Shown here: piece after piece, positions 35,818-43,545 of the stretch | Numbering within the stretch: the first letter of the stretch is position 1 | Layout: every line of letters starts with the position of its first letter | Assembly (NCBI RefSeq): GCF_001676615.1 | Contig: NZ_LYXZ01000026.1 | Span: 1 to 46,711, forward strand | DNA: 46,711 bases | DNA from: Labrys sp. WJW | GTDB lineage: Bacteria > Pseudomonadota > Alphaproteobacteria > Rhizobiales > Labraceae | Direction: 5' to 3' | Program-made: the position numbers and the translations under genes | The notes under the pieces: generated by a model | Told to the model about the DNA's origin: nothing | Database searches by the model: none | The model's input: the letters and a program-made list of their open reading frames with translations, nothing else

Positions 35818-36246
35818 CTACGACGTACAGAATTCAAGAATGTCTATTCCATCTCTTTTTGCCTTGCCATATAAATTCGGATATTCCTTCAAAGTGACAA
35901 AACAAACCACTAATACTGGAGAATAGTAGTTGAGAATATGCTCATCTCGCAGAACCTTTGCTGCCGTACCGTATCTAAACCAGGACGCGCGCTCCGCGAT
36001 CATTTCAATGTCGTTTTCGCGCGCCCATTTATTCACTATTTTTCCAATACGGTCTTCTGCGGCGCGTATTATGCGGAACGCTCCATACTTGTATTTTATT
36101 TCATCGAGATTTTTAAATATAGATTTTTCGTCTGAAAACCTAAAGCTTCCACAAATTACTATATTTTGTATGCCAGAACCATTTATATGATACAAAGATC
36201 TCCTTGCATCACCATGTTCCATAGCTATGGCCGATATCTTGGTCAT
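35818..36246 (-). CDS. SLOG/DUF2493 (YspA)-like protein, divergent
   Basis: From the chosen ATG at 36246 the product is 142 residues; the frame is open to a TTG at 36384, and ATGs at 36372, 36255 and 36222 are alternatives. None has a clear ribosome-binding site. The core NIVICGSFRFSDEKSIFKNL, DRIGKIVNKWARENDIEMI and SWFRYGTAAKVLRDEHIL follows the DUF2493 Rossmann-like fold. The usual Gly-Gly-Ala-x-Gly-Ala-Asp nucleotide loop is replaced by RAAEDRI, so ligand binding is probably altered. SLOG proteins bind nucleotide signals or modified nucleotides in stress and anti-phage systems. It is among the most AT-rich genes in the window, suggesting transfer. Confidence 0.65.
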   Translation of the reverse strand: MTKISAIAMEHGDARRSLYHINGSGIQNIVICGSFRFSDEKSIFKNLDEIKYKYGAFRIIRAAEDRIGKIVNKWARENDIEMIAERASWFRYGTAAKVLRDEHILNYYSPVLVVCFVTLKEYPNLYGKAKRDGIDILEFCTS

Positions 36247-36640
36247 AGGCGGCATGTCACCCACAAGCGCCTGCCCGCATCTGCACTCGCGCATTGACTC
36301 TTTGCTACGTCTGCCTGGCGCGGAACTATTTGCAAAGAGGTCGCCCCTTTTTGGTGCCAACACCGGTGACATCTCGCAATGCAACTATCGGGCCCCAATG
36401 TGGAGTTTGGAGCCACCGATATTGCCCCACCTTTACGATGGAGCTCATTACATTAATTGCGATTACTGAGACCCTTATATCGAATATATATCAGACCATA
36501 TTTTCTCTTGTTATTCTATACAATCTCAGTAACTGTCGAATCCTGTCACTTGTTGCCATCGATGTATATTTCATATCGCATCGATATCCGCCTTGGCTTT
36601 GTAAAAACCGTTTATTCCCAGAGAGATAGGCACGCACCTT
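36247..36640. other. Intergenic stretch upstream of the SLOG-like gene
   Basis: This roughly 390-bp gap separates the orphan response-regulator gene from the SLOG-like gene. The left part may encode an N-terminal extension of the SLOG-like protein if an upstream start is used. The right part (36440-36610) is AT-rich and likely to hold its promoter. No other gene is supported. Confidence 0.45.
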
Positions 36641-37357
36641 CTACTCGGTGAAGGTAAAGCCCAGGCCGCGAATGGCATGCAGGGGTAGGAGCATGTTGGA
36701 CTTCCTGGCCCTCCGGCGCAGGCGGCTTACGATGGTGTCAAGGTGGGCATAGTTGAAGTCGTAGACGTCAGCGCCCATGGCTTCGACCAGCGTGCTCCTC
36801 TCGACAGTGTTGCCGCGCTCCCTGAACAGGCATCCCAAAAGGCGTTGCTCGGAGACGGTCAGGCGCAGGCGGTGCCCCAGACCGTCAGTAAGTGTCCACC
36901 CCCCTTCCACCAGGGCCCACCGTGGAGCCTGAGGAGGAGCAGGCACCTTGCGATGCCTGATGAGACGATTGTGGAGTGCCACCACGGTGGCGGCCATTTC
37001 CCGAACATCGATAGGCTTCACCAGGTAGACATCAGCGCCTTTCTCAAGACCGACGATCCGGTCGTCGATAGACCCCCTGGCCGTGGCTATGATGATTCCA
37101 ACCGATTGCGATGTCCGCAAATGGGCCGCTATCGACAGGCCGTCTTCATCTTGCAGGCCAATGTCGAGGATAACGATCTCGGGGGGCGTGGCGGCATAGG
37201 CTCGGTACAGGGCGGCAGCGCTGCCAAACCCACGTATGTTCAAGCCCAGTTTGGATAGGCCCAACACCATCTCTTCGCGAAAACCCTCGTCGTCATCAAC
37301 AAGATAAACGAGAGGAGCAATCGCGACATCGCCCTGCTTAGCGTCTCCAGCGGACAT
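36641..37357 (-). CDS. Orphan OmpR-family response regulator
   Basis: The product is 238 residues from the ATG at 37357; AAGGGA five bases upstream favours it over the TTG just before. The receiver domain is intact, with acidic DDD after YLV, phosphoacceptor Asp in VILDIGLQDEDGL, Thr in IIATARGS and Lys in YLVKPID. The winged-helix effector has LTVSEQRLLGCLFRERGNTV and AHLDTIVSRLRRRARK. It would bind DNA as a dimer when phosphorylated. No histidine kinase is in the window. Its promoter region faces the 1.1-kb AT-rich gap. Confidence 0.88.
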   Translation of the reverse strand: MSAGDAKQGDVAIAPLVYLVDDDEGFREEMVLGLSKLGLNIRGFGSAAALYRAYAATPPEIVILDIGLQDEDGLSIAAHLRTSQSVGIIIATARGSIDDRIVGLEKGADVYLVKPIDVREMAATVVALHNRLIRHRKVPAPPQAPRWALVEGGWTLTDGLGHRLRLTVSEQRLLGCLFRERGNTVERSTLVEAMGADVYDFNYAHLDTIVSRLRRRARKSNMLLPLHAIRGLGFTFTE

Positions 37358-38497
37358 CAATGTCCCTTCTATGCGGCAACTTCGTAATTCCCCGTCAAAA
37401 GGCCGTTTTCAAATCGCCAGGAAAGAAGAAAAATAAATGCATTTTCGCCATTCATTAGAATTAATATTTATTGTATTTTTACTTTAAAATATTGGCGTCT
37501 ACTCCTTCCGATTTGAATCTAAAAATATTCCATATTACTTTGAGATTCCTGTCTATTAACCACGCCACCTACAATATTCTTCGTCCGAAGCACTTTTGCT
37601 TCGTTCAAATGTAAGTTTACTGAAAGAAATCGCATCCATTCCGGGCCCAATGATCTTGGTGCTTCGGTTAATGACGCCGATGCGTAAGCAAAAGTCCAAG
37701 CAAGTACTGTTCACCGACATAAAATCACCGCCACTATTTGGACAAGAAACTCGGAATTCGTGTTTCCAAGAGGAGCAGTTACCGCCCTCTCGGGCGCAAT
37801 TGCCGCTTAATCACGGCCACGCCAAACCTCACACGTAAAGCAGCCACTAAACTACCAACCGAATACGCTGCGGCGGCAGCAATAACTGACGCAATTCTGA
37901 GCATGAAACAGAAAAATATGCACAAAACTCTGAAATAGATTTGCGATATGTATCAGTTACTCCAAACATACAGTTAAATTTTGGAGATAAACTAGGATTT
38001 TTATTCATGGATTTTTTCCAAAAAAACGTATTTTTTTAGCCTTTAGAGGGATATTGGAGATTATATTCTCAAAAAAATCTTCACAATCGCACTAAATGAC
38101 ACATTCTGTCATATGATGTATCTTAATTACACAATCCCGACGTGCATTTGATCAATAGAGATTCGCCTGGGGCGCTCTTTCAAATCGCCTCCATGGTGGC
38201 TGAGAAAACTCAGCGATGATCTTGAGCCACTCACTGCAGTCGTGGCGTTGATTTATTTTTGCGCTAAACAGTGAAGCTGGGAGCGCCCATGTAGTGATGA
38301 GAGCTCGAGAACCGGAACACGATAGCAACTGGCACAGGAGACGCCCCAACTATCGCATGGCAGAAGCGATCTGGAATCAATTCTCAATAACAATTTCGAT
38401 TCTACGGCTTTACTTTCGAGGTCATATAGAATATTTTTTTGGATACCCTACGGCCGATTCAACAAGAGAATCGAAGCTATTTCGGAAGCGAGAAAAT
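37358..38497. other. Long AT-rich intergenic stretch
   Basis: More than 1.1 kb has no supported gene. Small frames on both strands lack ribosome-binding sites and recognisable families. A minus-strand frame at 38152-38349 has a somewhat protein-like end (CSEWLKIIAEFSQPPW) and could be a relic, unidentified. The composition falls well below the GC of the rest of the window, as expected for transferred DNA or MucR-silenced regions. The promoter of the transpeptidase gene must lie at the right end. Confidence 0.5.
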
Positions 38498-39124
38498 ATG
38501 ATGGTTTCTTTGATGCGTCTTCTCGCTTCGGTGGCTGCTGGCGCTGTATTGGTGAGCTGCGCTTCCAATATGGCGGCAACAACGTCGCAAACGGCGTCCG
38601 GTCCGTTGGTAGCAAGTGGGTTGTCGCAACGTGATGCTCGTTTCCTGGCATTGCTGCCCAATGCAAGAACCAACCCGGCCTATGCACGAACGGTTGTTGA
38701 CAGTCCCACCAAGGCCCCTCCGGGCACGATCGTCGTCGATGCACAGAGGCACCTGCTATATTTCACTCTGCCGGACGGCAAGGCAATTCGTTATGTCGTG
38801 TCGACCGGACGTAACGGATTTGCCTGGAGGGGCGCGGTCTATGTCAATCATCAGGCCGAATGGCCGGATTGGAATCCGCCAAGTGAAATGCGCGGCAGGG
38901 ATCCTCGCATGACGAAAACCGTTGGTGGCCCCGAAAATCCGCTTGGAGCCCGGGCGCTCTATCTCTACGCGAATGGAGCGGACACTCTTTATCGCATCCA
39001 CGGCACCAATGATCCCTTCAGTATCGGCATGCCGGTTTCTTCGGGATGCATTCGCATGAGCAATGCCGACATCATCGATCTTGCCAGCCGCGTTCCCAAT
39101 GGAACGCGTGTCATGGTGTATTGA
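38498..39124 (+). CDS. L,D-transpeptidase lipoprotein (YkuD domain)
   Basis: From the ATG at 38498 the product is 208 residues. A lipoprotein signal with lipobox LVSC (Cys21) comes first. The frame continues upstream to 38294, but this would bury the signal. The YkuD domain covers about 76-208, with His168 in IHGTN and the catalytic Cys184 in SSGCIRMSN, the hallmark of the family. Such enzymes make 3-3 peptidoglycan cross-links or attach outer-membrane proteins to the wall. As a lipoprotein it acts in the periplasm. GGAAG precedes the start. It stands next to surface-protein genes, convergent with them. Confidence 0.92.
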   Translation: MMVSLMRLLASVAAGAVLVSCASNMAATTSQTASGPLVASGLSQRDARFLALLPNARTNPAYARTVVDSPTKAPPGTIVVDAQRHLLYFTLPDGKAIRYVVSTGRNGFAWRGAVYVNHQAEWPDWNPPSEMRGRDPRMTKTVGGPENPLGARALYLYANGADTLYRIHGTNDPFSIGMPVSSGCIRMSNADIIDLASRVPNGTRVMVY

Positions 39125-39161
39125 GTGGCATAAGCAGAGTTATATTTCCGCTTGGACATTT

Positions 39162-39189
39162 GATTGCCGCATCTCAGGTGGCGGCAATC
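39162..39189. terminator. Stem-loop between convergent genes
   Basis: GATTGCCGC (39162-39170) pairs perfectly with GCGGCAATC (39181-39189), nine base pairs with a ten-base loop. It lies 38 bp after the transpeptidase stop and on the 3' side of the DUF6065-like pair on the other strand, so it may end transcription in both directions. T-tracts are weak. Confidence 0.6.
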
Positions 39190-39247
39190 GCCTTTGAATG
39201 AACGCCGGCGGATTGTGCGGAACGTTCCTCTTTCAAGTTTTGCAAGT

Positions 39248-40288
39248 TTACTTCTTAGGTTTGGACGTCTTCCCAGTCCTGCCCGTTTGGGAACCACTCC
39301 CGGAAGGAGCCTTCTTGCTGCGCGGCGACTTCGCCGGCTTTTGCGATGGAGCATGCGAAGGCTCGGCACTCTTTGGCAGTTGCGTTGGCTCGTGCGGAGG
39401 CATGCCGAAGACGGACTGGAAACTTGGAAAGGCCTGGCGCATGACGATAGCCGGCACCGGTTTCTCGCTCTCGAACGCCGGCATCACCTGGGCGGGCATC
39501 TTCGCGATATCGCCCCCTTCGAGCTTGTCGGCATGAACCGGCGGCTTGAGACTGCGCTTGGTGCGGTGATCCTCGTCGGCGACCGTCCGCCCGCTGGGGG
39601 ACTTGCCGACGAGATAGTTCTTCTGCCATTTCTGCTCCAGGGTGATCGGATCCCCCTGGGCAAGGCCGATATTGAACTTGGTGCGCTCGCTGAGCCAGAT
39701 GTTGTATTCCCTCTCCAGCTGGGGCTCGTCCGCGAGCGGGCGAGTGACCGGCTGAACGCTCTCGATCGGCAGGCTCGGCACCAGCGTAATAAAGCAGAAC
39801 GGCTCGTCCTTGGCGAAATAGACCGTGCCCGGCTCGGTGAACTTCCAGTTCATCGTGAAGGTGAAGGGCACCCAGCTGGTTTCCACCAAACCGTCGAGCG
39901 CCTGGATGCCGTGCTTGAGGCGATTGGGCGCACCGCGCGCCCACGTCATCCATCCCGGCGCCGTTCGGAAAAGATAGCCCGGGTGAAATGTGATGATGCC
40001 ATGGCCGAAACCGAGGGACACGTGGTGCATGGAGGCCCGAGGATCGTCCGGACGCAGGATCACCTCGTCCTTGCCGTTAAGCCCCGTCCAGGTTGCCCAG
40101 AAGCCGGTTGGATTCAAAAGCTCCCATCCGGTGGTGTTGGCCATGGTCAAGGGCGTGCAGCGATAGGCAAAACGCTGGTTGGTAAAATCCATCCAATCGC
40201 GCTCGGCGGTACCTGGCACGAGACGAGGCGGATTTGATATCACGGAAAAGCACTGCAGTTGCGGTGCACTGATCGCCAGATCACTCAT
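39248..40288 (-). CDS. DUF6065-like protein with Lys-rich tail (paralogue B)
   Basis: The 346-residue protein is a paralogue of the upstream neighbour over about 255 residues. Shared blocks are YRCTPL, GWELLNP, FGHGIITFHPGYLFRT, PFTFTMNWKFT and QKWQKNYLVGKSPSGRTVAD. The beta-rich, Trp/Phe-rich pattern suggests a cupin-like fold, but no catalytic set is certain. The family assignment to DUF6065 is from memory of its motifs. A unique tail of about 90 residues is Pro/Ser/Lys-rich and ends in TSKPKK. No signal peptide is seen, so it is probably cytoplasmic. It starts nine bases after paralogue A, so the two are co-transcribed. Confidence 0.6.
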   Translation of the reverse strand: MSDLAISAPQLQCFSVISNPPRLVPGTAERDWMDFTNQRFAYRCTPLTMANTTGWELLNPTGFWATWTGLNGKDEVILRPDDPRASMHHVSLGFGHGIITFHPGYLFRTAPGWMTWARGAPNRLKHGIQALDGLVETSWVPFTFTMNWKFTEPGTVYFAKDEPFCFITLVPSLPIESVQPVTRPLADEPQLEREYNIWLSERTKFNIGLAQGDPITLEQKWQKNYLVGKSPSGRTVADEDHRTKRSLKPPVHADKLEGGDIAKMPAQVMPAFESEKPVPAIVMRQAFPSFQSVFGMPPHEPTQLPKSAEPSHAPSQKPAKSPRSKKAPSGSGSQTGRTGKTSKPKK

Positions 40289-40297
40289 GCGGCGCTC

Positions 40298-41068
40298 TCA
40301 CTTCGGGCCATGGTTCACGGGGCAGCCGAAGACGGGCTGGTTGAGCCCCCGCTTGACGCGATGATCGGCGTCGGCGACGCTTTTTCCCGACGGTGACTTG
40401 CCGGTCAAATAGTTCTTCTGCCACTTCTGGTCGCCCGCGAGAGGATCTCCGGCGTCCTTGGCCGCGCTGAATTTGCTGCGTTCGCTGGCCCACATGAGAT
40501 ATTCCCTATGCAAACCGGGCTCTTCCTCAAGCGGGCGGATGACCGGCTGGACATCTTCGATCGTCACGCTGGGCATCAGGGTCAGGAAGCAGAAGGGCTC
40601 GTCCTTCTCGAAATGCACCGTGCAGGGCCGCGTGAAGCGCCAATTCATGGTGAAGGTGAAGGGCAGCCAATTCGTCTCCACCACCCCATCGAGCGGGTGG
40701 ATGCCGTCCTTGAAACGATTCGGCGAGCCACGAACCCAGACGACCCACCCCGGATCGGTGCGGAAGAGATAGCCGGGGTGAAAACTGATGATGCCGTGGC
40801 CGAAGAAGAAACCAGTCTGATGCAATTTCTCGCCGGCGACGTGGGGGCGTAGAATGATGTCGTTACGGCCATTTCCACCGGTCCAAGTCGCCGAGAAGCC
40901 CGATGGATTCAGCAGTTCCCAGCCTGTCGCATTGGCGATGGCCAAAGGCGTGCAGCGATAGGCATAGTGATCGCTCGTCCGATCCATCCACTCGCGCTCG
41001 CTGCCGGCGGCGACCAGTCGCGCAGGATTGGGATGGATGGAAAAGCCTTCGAGCTTCGGCGCCTGCAT
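40298..41068 (-). CDS. DUF6065-like protein (paralogue A)
   Basis: The 256-residue protein shares most blocks with paralogue B, including the opening FSIHPNPARLV, YRCTPLAIANATGWELLNP, HGIISFHPGYLFRTDPGWVV, LPFTFTMNWRFT and QKWQKNYLTGKSPSGKSVAD. It lacks B's basic tail. Conserved His and Trp residues in the FGHG/HPGYLF block could bind metal or ligand, but this is a guess. It follows the collagen-like barrel gene on the same strand after a 490-bp gap with stem-loops. A role in modifying that protein, or a wholly separate role, is possible. No known function can be named. Confidence 0.6.
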   Translation of the reverse strand: MQAPKLEGFSIHPNPARLVAAGSEREWMDRTSDHYAYRCTPLAIANATGWELLNPSGFSATWTGGNGRNDIILRPHVAGEKLHQTGFFFGHGIISFHPGYLFRTDPGWVVWVRGSPNRFKDGIHPLDGVVETNWLPFTFTMNWRFTRPCTVHFEKDEPFCFLTLMPSVTIEDVQPVIRPLEEEPGLHREYLMWASERSKFSAAKDAGDPLAGDQKWQKNYLTGKSPSGKSVADADHRVKRGLNQPVFGCPVNHGPK

Positions 41069-41561
41069 GGTGAAGATTCCGATTGAATATGTCGTCTCGC
41101 CCGAAATTACGGATCGGATCGAGAATTGGAGCGGGCCTCATTACCCTTTGAGTGCCAACAATTATGCTACCCGCGCATTCCGGACATCATTGAACGAGAA
41201 GCAATGCCTTTACGCCGGACAAGTGGCTCGCGACGATCGATCTCCCAGCCAGTTCAAGATCTCGCGTCTAAAGCACATCCGGTCATGCGCATCAATCTCA
41301 GTGGCCGCCCGGCAACTTCAACACCGCCGCTGCGCGTAAGGGGGTCCGAAAGGAGAAAGCCGCACAGTGCCACCGACTCGCCTCTAAACCAGCGGGACCT
41401 CCCGAACACCTGTTCGGAATTTGTGCGATCTTGTACCGTTCCGCCCTTCGAAAGGCCTCGGGAATAGCGCCTGCTTTCCCGAAGCCCCGTCCGGTCATGG
41501 GCGGCTCTTTTGCGAGCCACCCGATCATTGATACTGATCGATCTTCTTGAATCAGCCCGTC
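41069..41561. other. Intergenic stretch with two inverted repeats
   Basis: Roughly 490 bp lie between the collagen-like gene and the DUF6065-like pair. CCGAACA-cc-TGTTCGG (41402-41417) is a perfect palindrome. GCCTCGGGAA (41455-41464) pairs with TTCCCGAAGC (41476-41485), nine of ten positions, a candidate terminator for the collagen-like gene about 80 nt after its stop. Short open frames here show no family likeness. Confidence 0.5.
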
Positions 41562-43076
41562 TTATGGGCCCGGAGGACCGGGTGGGCCAGCTGGGCCAGG
41601 CAACCCATCCTTTCCGGGGGTACCGTCTGTGCCAGGTGCTCCAGCTGGGCCAGGAGCTCCATCTGCCCCAGATGGGCCAGCTGGGCCAGCTGGGCCAGTC
41701 GGACCCTCGGGGCCGGGAGCACCGGGCGCGCCATCCGGTCCAGCTGGACCAGGAGCGCCAATAGGGCCAGGACTCCCGACATCACCCGGAGTGCCGGGCT
41801 GACCAGGCGCGCCATCTGTTCCGGGCGTGCCATCTGTTCCAGGCGTACCGTTCTGTCCAGGCGTGCCCGGAAGTCCGTCTTTCCCAGGCGTACCCGGTGC
41901 GCCCGGCGGGCCGACGACCACGATCGGAGGCGGCCGCTTGGTTCCCCTCGGCATCTCGGCGGCGTCTCGGCCGATATAGCTCGGCAGATAATCCTCGCGA
42001 TCCCGCTGCTTGAGGGTACGTTCGGTCGGCGCATCCGGCGCCGTGAAGACACCGCCCCGCTTCTCGCCGAAACCATCGCCGCCATAGGAGACTGCCGGCA
42101 CGCTGGTGTTGCTGCCCGTGCCCAGGAAGAAGCGCAGACCGCCCTGGATGGTCAGGTCGTTGCCCTTCTTGCTGCCGAAGGAGCTGTCGAAACCACTGCC
42201 CTTCTTGCCATAGGCCACATCCGCGAAGATGGAGGCGGCCGTATTGGTGTTGAAGTTCACGAGATATTCGGCACCGCCGACGACCTGGTTGCGACCACCG
42301 GTGTAACGATGGCCCACATTCAGCTTGAGATTGTCCGTCGCGTACCAGGCGACGCGCACATCATCGAAGAAGCGCAGCTTGCTGTTGAGGTTCTCGTATT
42401 CGAGACCGGCCACACCCTGCAGCGTGAAGGGACCCCAATAGAGCTGGCCCTCGAGGCCGCCCTTGGCATTCTGGTAGCCATAGACCGAGTTGCCCTGGCG
42501 CGACGCGAAATAGCCGGTGCCATACAGGAAACTGCCATAGCCGCCGATCGCACCGATGGTGGGATCGCGCCAGAACACATGGCCAGCCGCGCCATAGAAG
42601 CCGGTATTGCTCGCGACGCCCCCGATGACGTCGGCCTGCGCGCCGAACGATTGCCCGAGCGGCACCGCCAGCGAGCCGCCGGCATAGCCATAGCCCGAGC
42701 CGCCAAAGCTGTTGCCGCCCCCCAGTTCCAGCTTGCCGTTGACAGCGGCCACAGCCTGGGTGCCGGGCGGTGCCTGCACGGATCCGGCCACGGGCGTGGC
42801 GACCGGGGCCATTTCGACATAGTCGCGCCCGGCTCCGGCCGGCGCCACATGAGCCGTCTTCCGCCCCAGCCGCCGCAACTCGGCCTTCGCCTTGGAAGCC
42901 TCCGACGTCGCGACCTTCAGCTGGCTTTCCAACGCCTTCTGGCGATTCTGGAGGTCCACGATCATTTTGAAGAGTTGCTCGTTGGTCGCAGATTGCGCCC
43001 AACCCGTGGCGGGTGCCCAGAAGCACGCAATGGCTAGGACAGAACAACTTAGACTAAACTTTCCATGTATGGCCAT
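41562..43076 (-). CDS. Outer-membrane-barrel protein with C-terminal collagen-like tail
   Basis: The 504-residue protein combines four parts. A Sec signal peptide (about 1-28, cut near WAQS) is followed by a coiled-coil segment (about 30-72, [20 protein letters not shown]). A Gly/aromatic-rich beta region follows (about 100-340), with alternating strands such as AYGKKGSGF and GGLRFFLG, typical of an outer-membrane barrel. Finally comes a collagen-like tail from residue 389 to the end, 38 uninterrupted Gly-X-Y triplets plus a final Gly-Pro, many with Pro at Y. The order, with collagen after the barrel, is not one I know as a described family. It would sit in the outer membrane with the tail extending to one side. 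AAAGG precedes the ATG. Confidence 0.75.
   Translation of the reverse strand: MAIHGKFSLSCSVLAIACFWAPATGWAQSATNEQLFKMIVDLQNRQKALESQLKVATSEASKAKAELRRLGRKTAHVAPAGAGRDYVEMAPVATPVAGSVQAPPGTQAVAAVNGKLELGGGNSFGGSGYGYAGGSLAVPLGQSFGAQADVIGGVASNTGFYGAAGHVFWRDPTIGAIGGYGSFLYGTGYFASRQGNSVYGYQNAKGGLEGQLYWGPFTLQGVAGLEYENLNSKLRFFDDVRVAWYATDNLKLNVGHRYTGGRNQVVGGAEYLVNFNTNTAASIFADVAYGKKGSGFDSSFGSKKGNDLTIQGGLRFFLGTGSNTSVPAVSYGGDGFGEKRGGVFTAPDAPTERTLKQRDREDYLPSYIGRDAAEMPRGTKRPPPIVVVGPPGAPGTPGKDGLPGTPGQNGTPGTDGTPGTDGAPGQPGTPGDVGSPGPIGAPGPAGPDGAPGAPGPEGPTGPAGPAGPSGADGAPGPAGAPGTDGTPGKDGLPGPAGPPGPPGP
41565..41912 (-). repeat. Collagen-like Gly-X-Y coding repeat
   Basis: The segment codes for [15 protein letters not shown] and similar triplets without interruption. 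Part of it (about 41668-41698) is a nearly exact 9-bp repeat, GGGCCAGCT, coding for three residues per unit. Such repeats can gain or lose units without breaking the frame, so the tail length may vary between strains. Confidence 0.85.
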
Positions 43077-43545
43077 GATTGACCTTTCTAAACAGAGGTT
43101 AGCCTAGGTCATGCACCGAAAGTTTGAGAATCATAATCTTCCCCCAACATCGACGATCACCAAACCAGCGAATCAGTAACGCAAAATCGTCGTCATTTCA
43201 AGAGTCGGTGAAGTATTTGCTTAAAAAATAACAAATATATCAAAAAAAATATAAAATTACCCTACGTAATGTAAGGCGATTTTCGAAACACCAATTGAAG
43301 GATTGCTCCTCACGCGCAACTGCCACTGGAGACGAAAAATATCATCTAATATAGCGGGCCATCACGAAACCACAGATCCACGGACATCCAAGATCCTGAA
43401 GGGACGCGGGAGCAGAGTAGAGTTTCTTCGACCGTCTTGATCGTATTCGGCTTGGTATCGATAGACTACGTCTCAAATTACGCTTTTCCGTCGCCGCCTT
43501 GAGGGCGACGACGGAAATTTTATTGGGTATAATGGGTCTTTCCAC
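43077..43545. other. AT-rich intergenic stretch with a strong stem-loop
   Basis: About 470 bp separate the autotransporter stop from the collagen-like gene start. The middle (43200-43270) is very AT-rich and probably contains the promoter of the collagen-like gene. The left end carries the hairpin listed below. No gene was recognised. Confidence 0.55.
43486..43516. terminator. 13-bp stem-loop after the autotransporter gene
   Basis: TTCCGTCGCCGCC (43486-43498) faces GGCGACGACGGAA (43504-43516), pairing at 12 of 13 positions plus a G-T wobble, with a TTGAG loop. It lies about 30 nt after the autotransporter stop. The T-rich run (ATTTTATT) is on the plus-strand side, so it is strongest for plus-strand transcripts, but it may end the autotransporter message too. 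Confidence 0.65.

Noticed and set aside
38152..38349. 65-codon minus-strand frame with a transposase-like feel
   Set aside because: The ending CSEWLKIIAEFSQPPW looks protein-like, but I could not link it to any family, and it lacks a start signal.
41565..41912. CRISPR-like or tandem-repeat array from the repetitive GGGCCAGCT tract
   Set aside because: The repeat is in frame with a long coding sequence and yields Gly-X-Y triplets; there are no spacers, so it is a collagen coding repeat.
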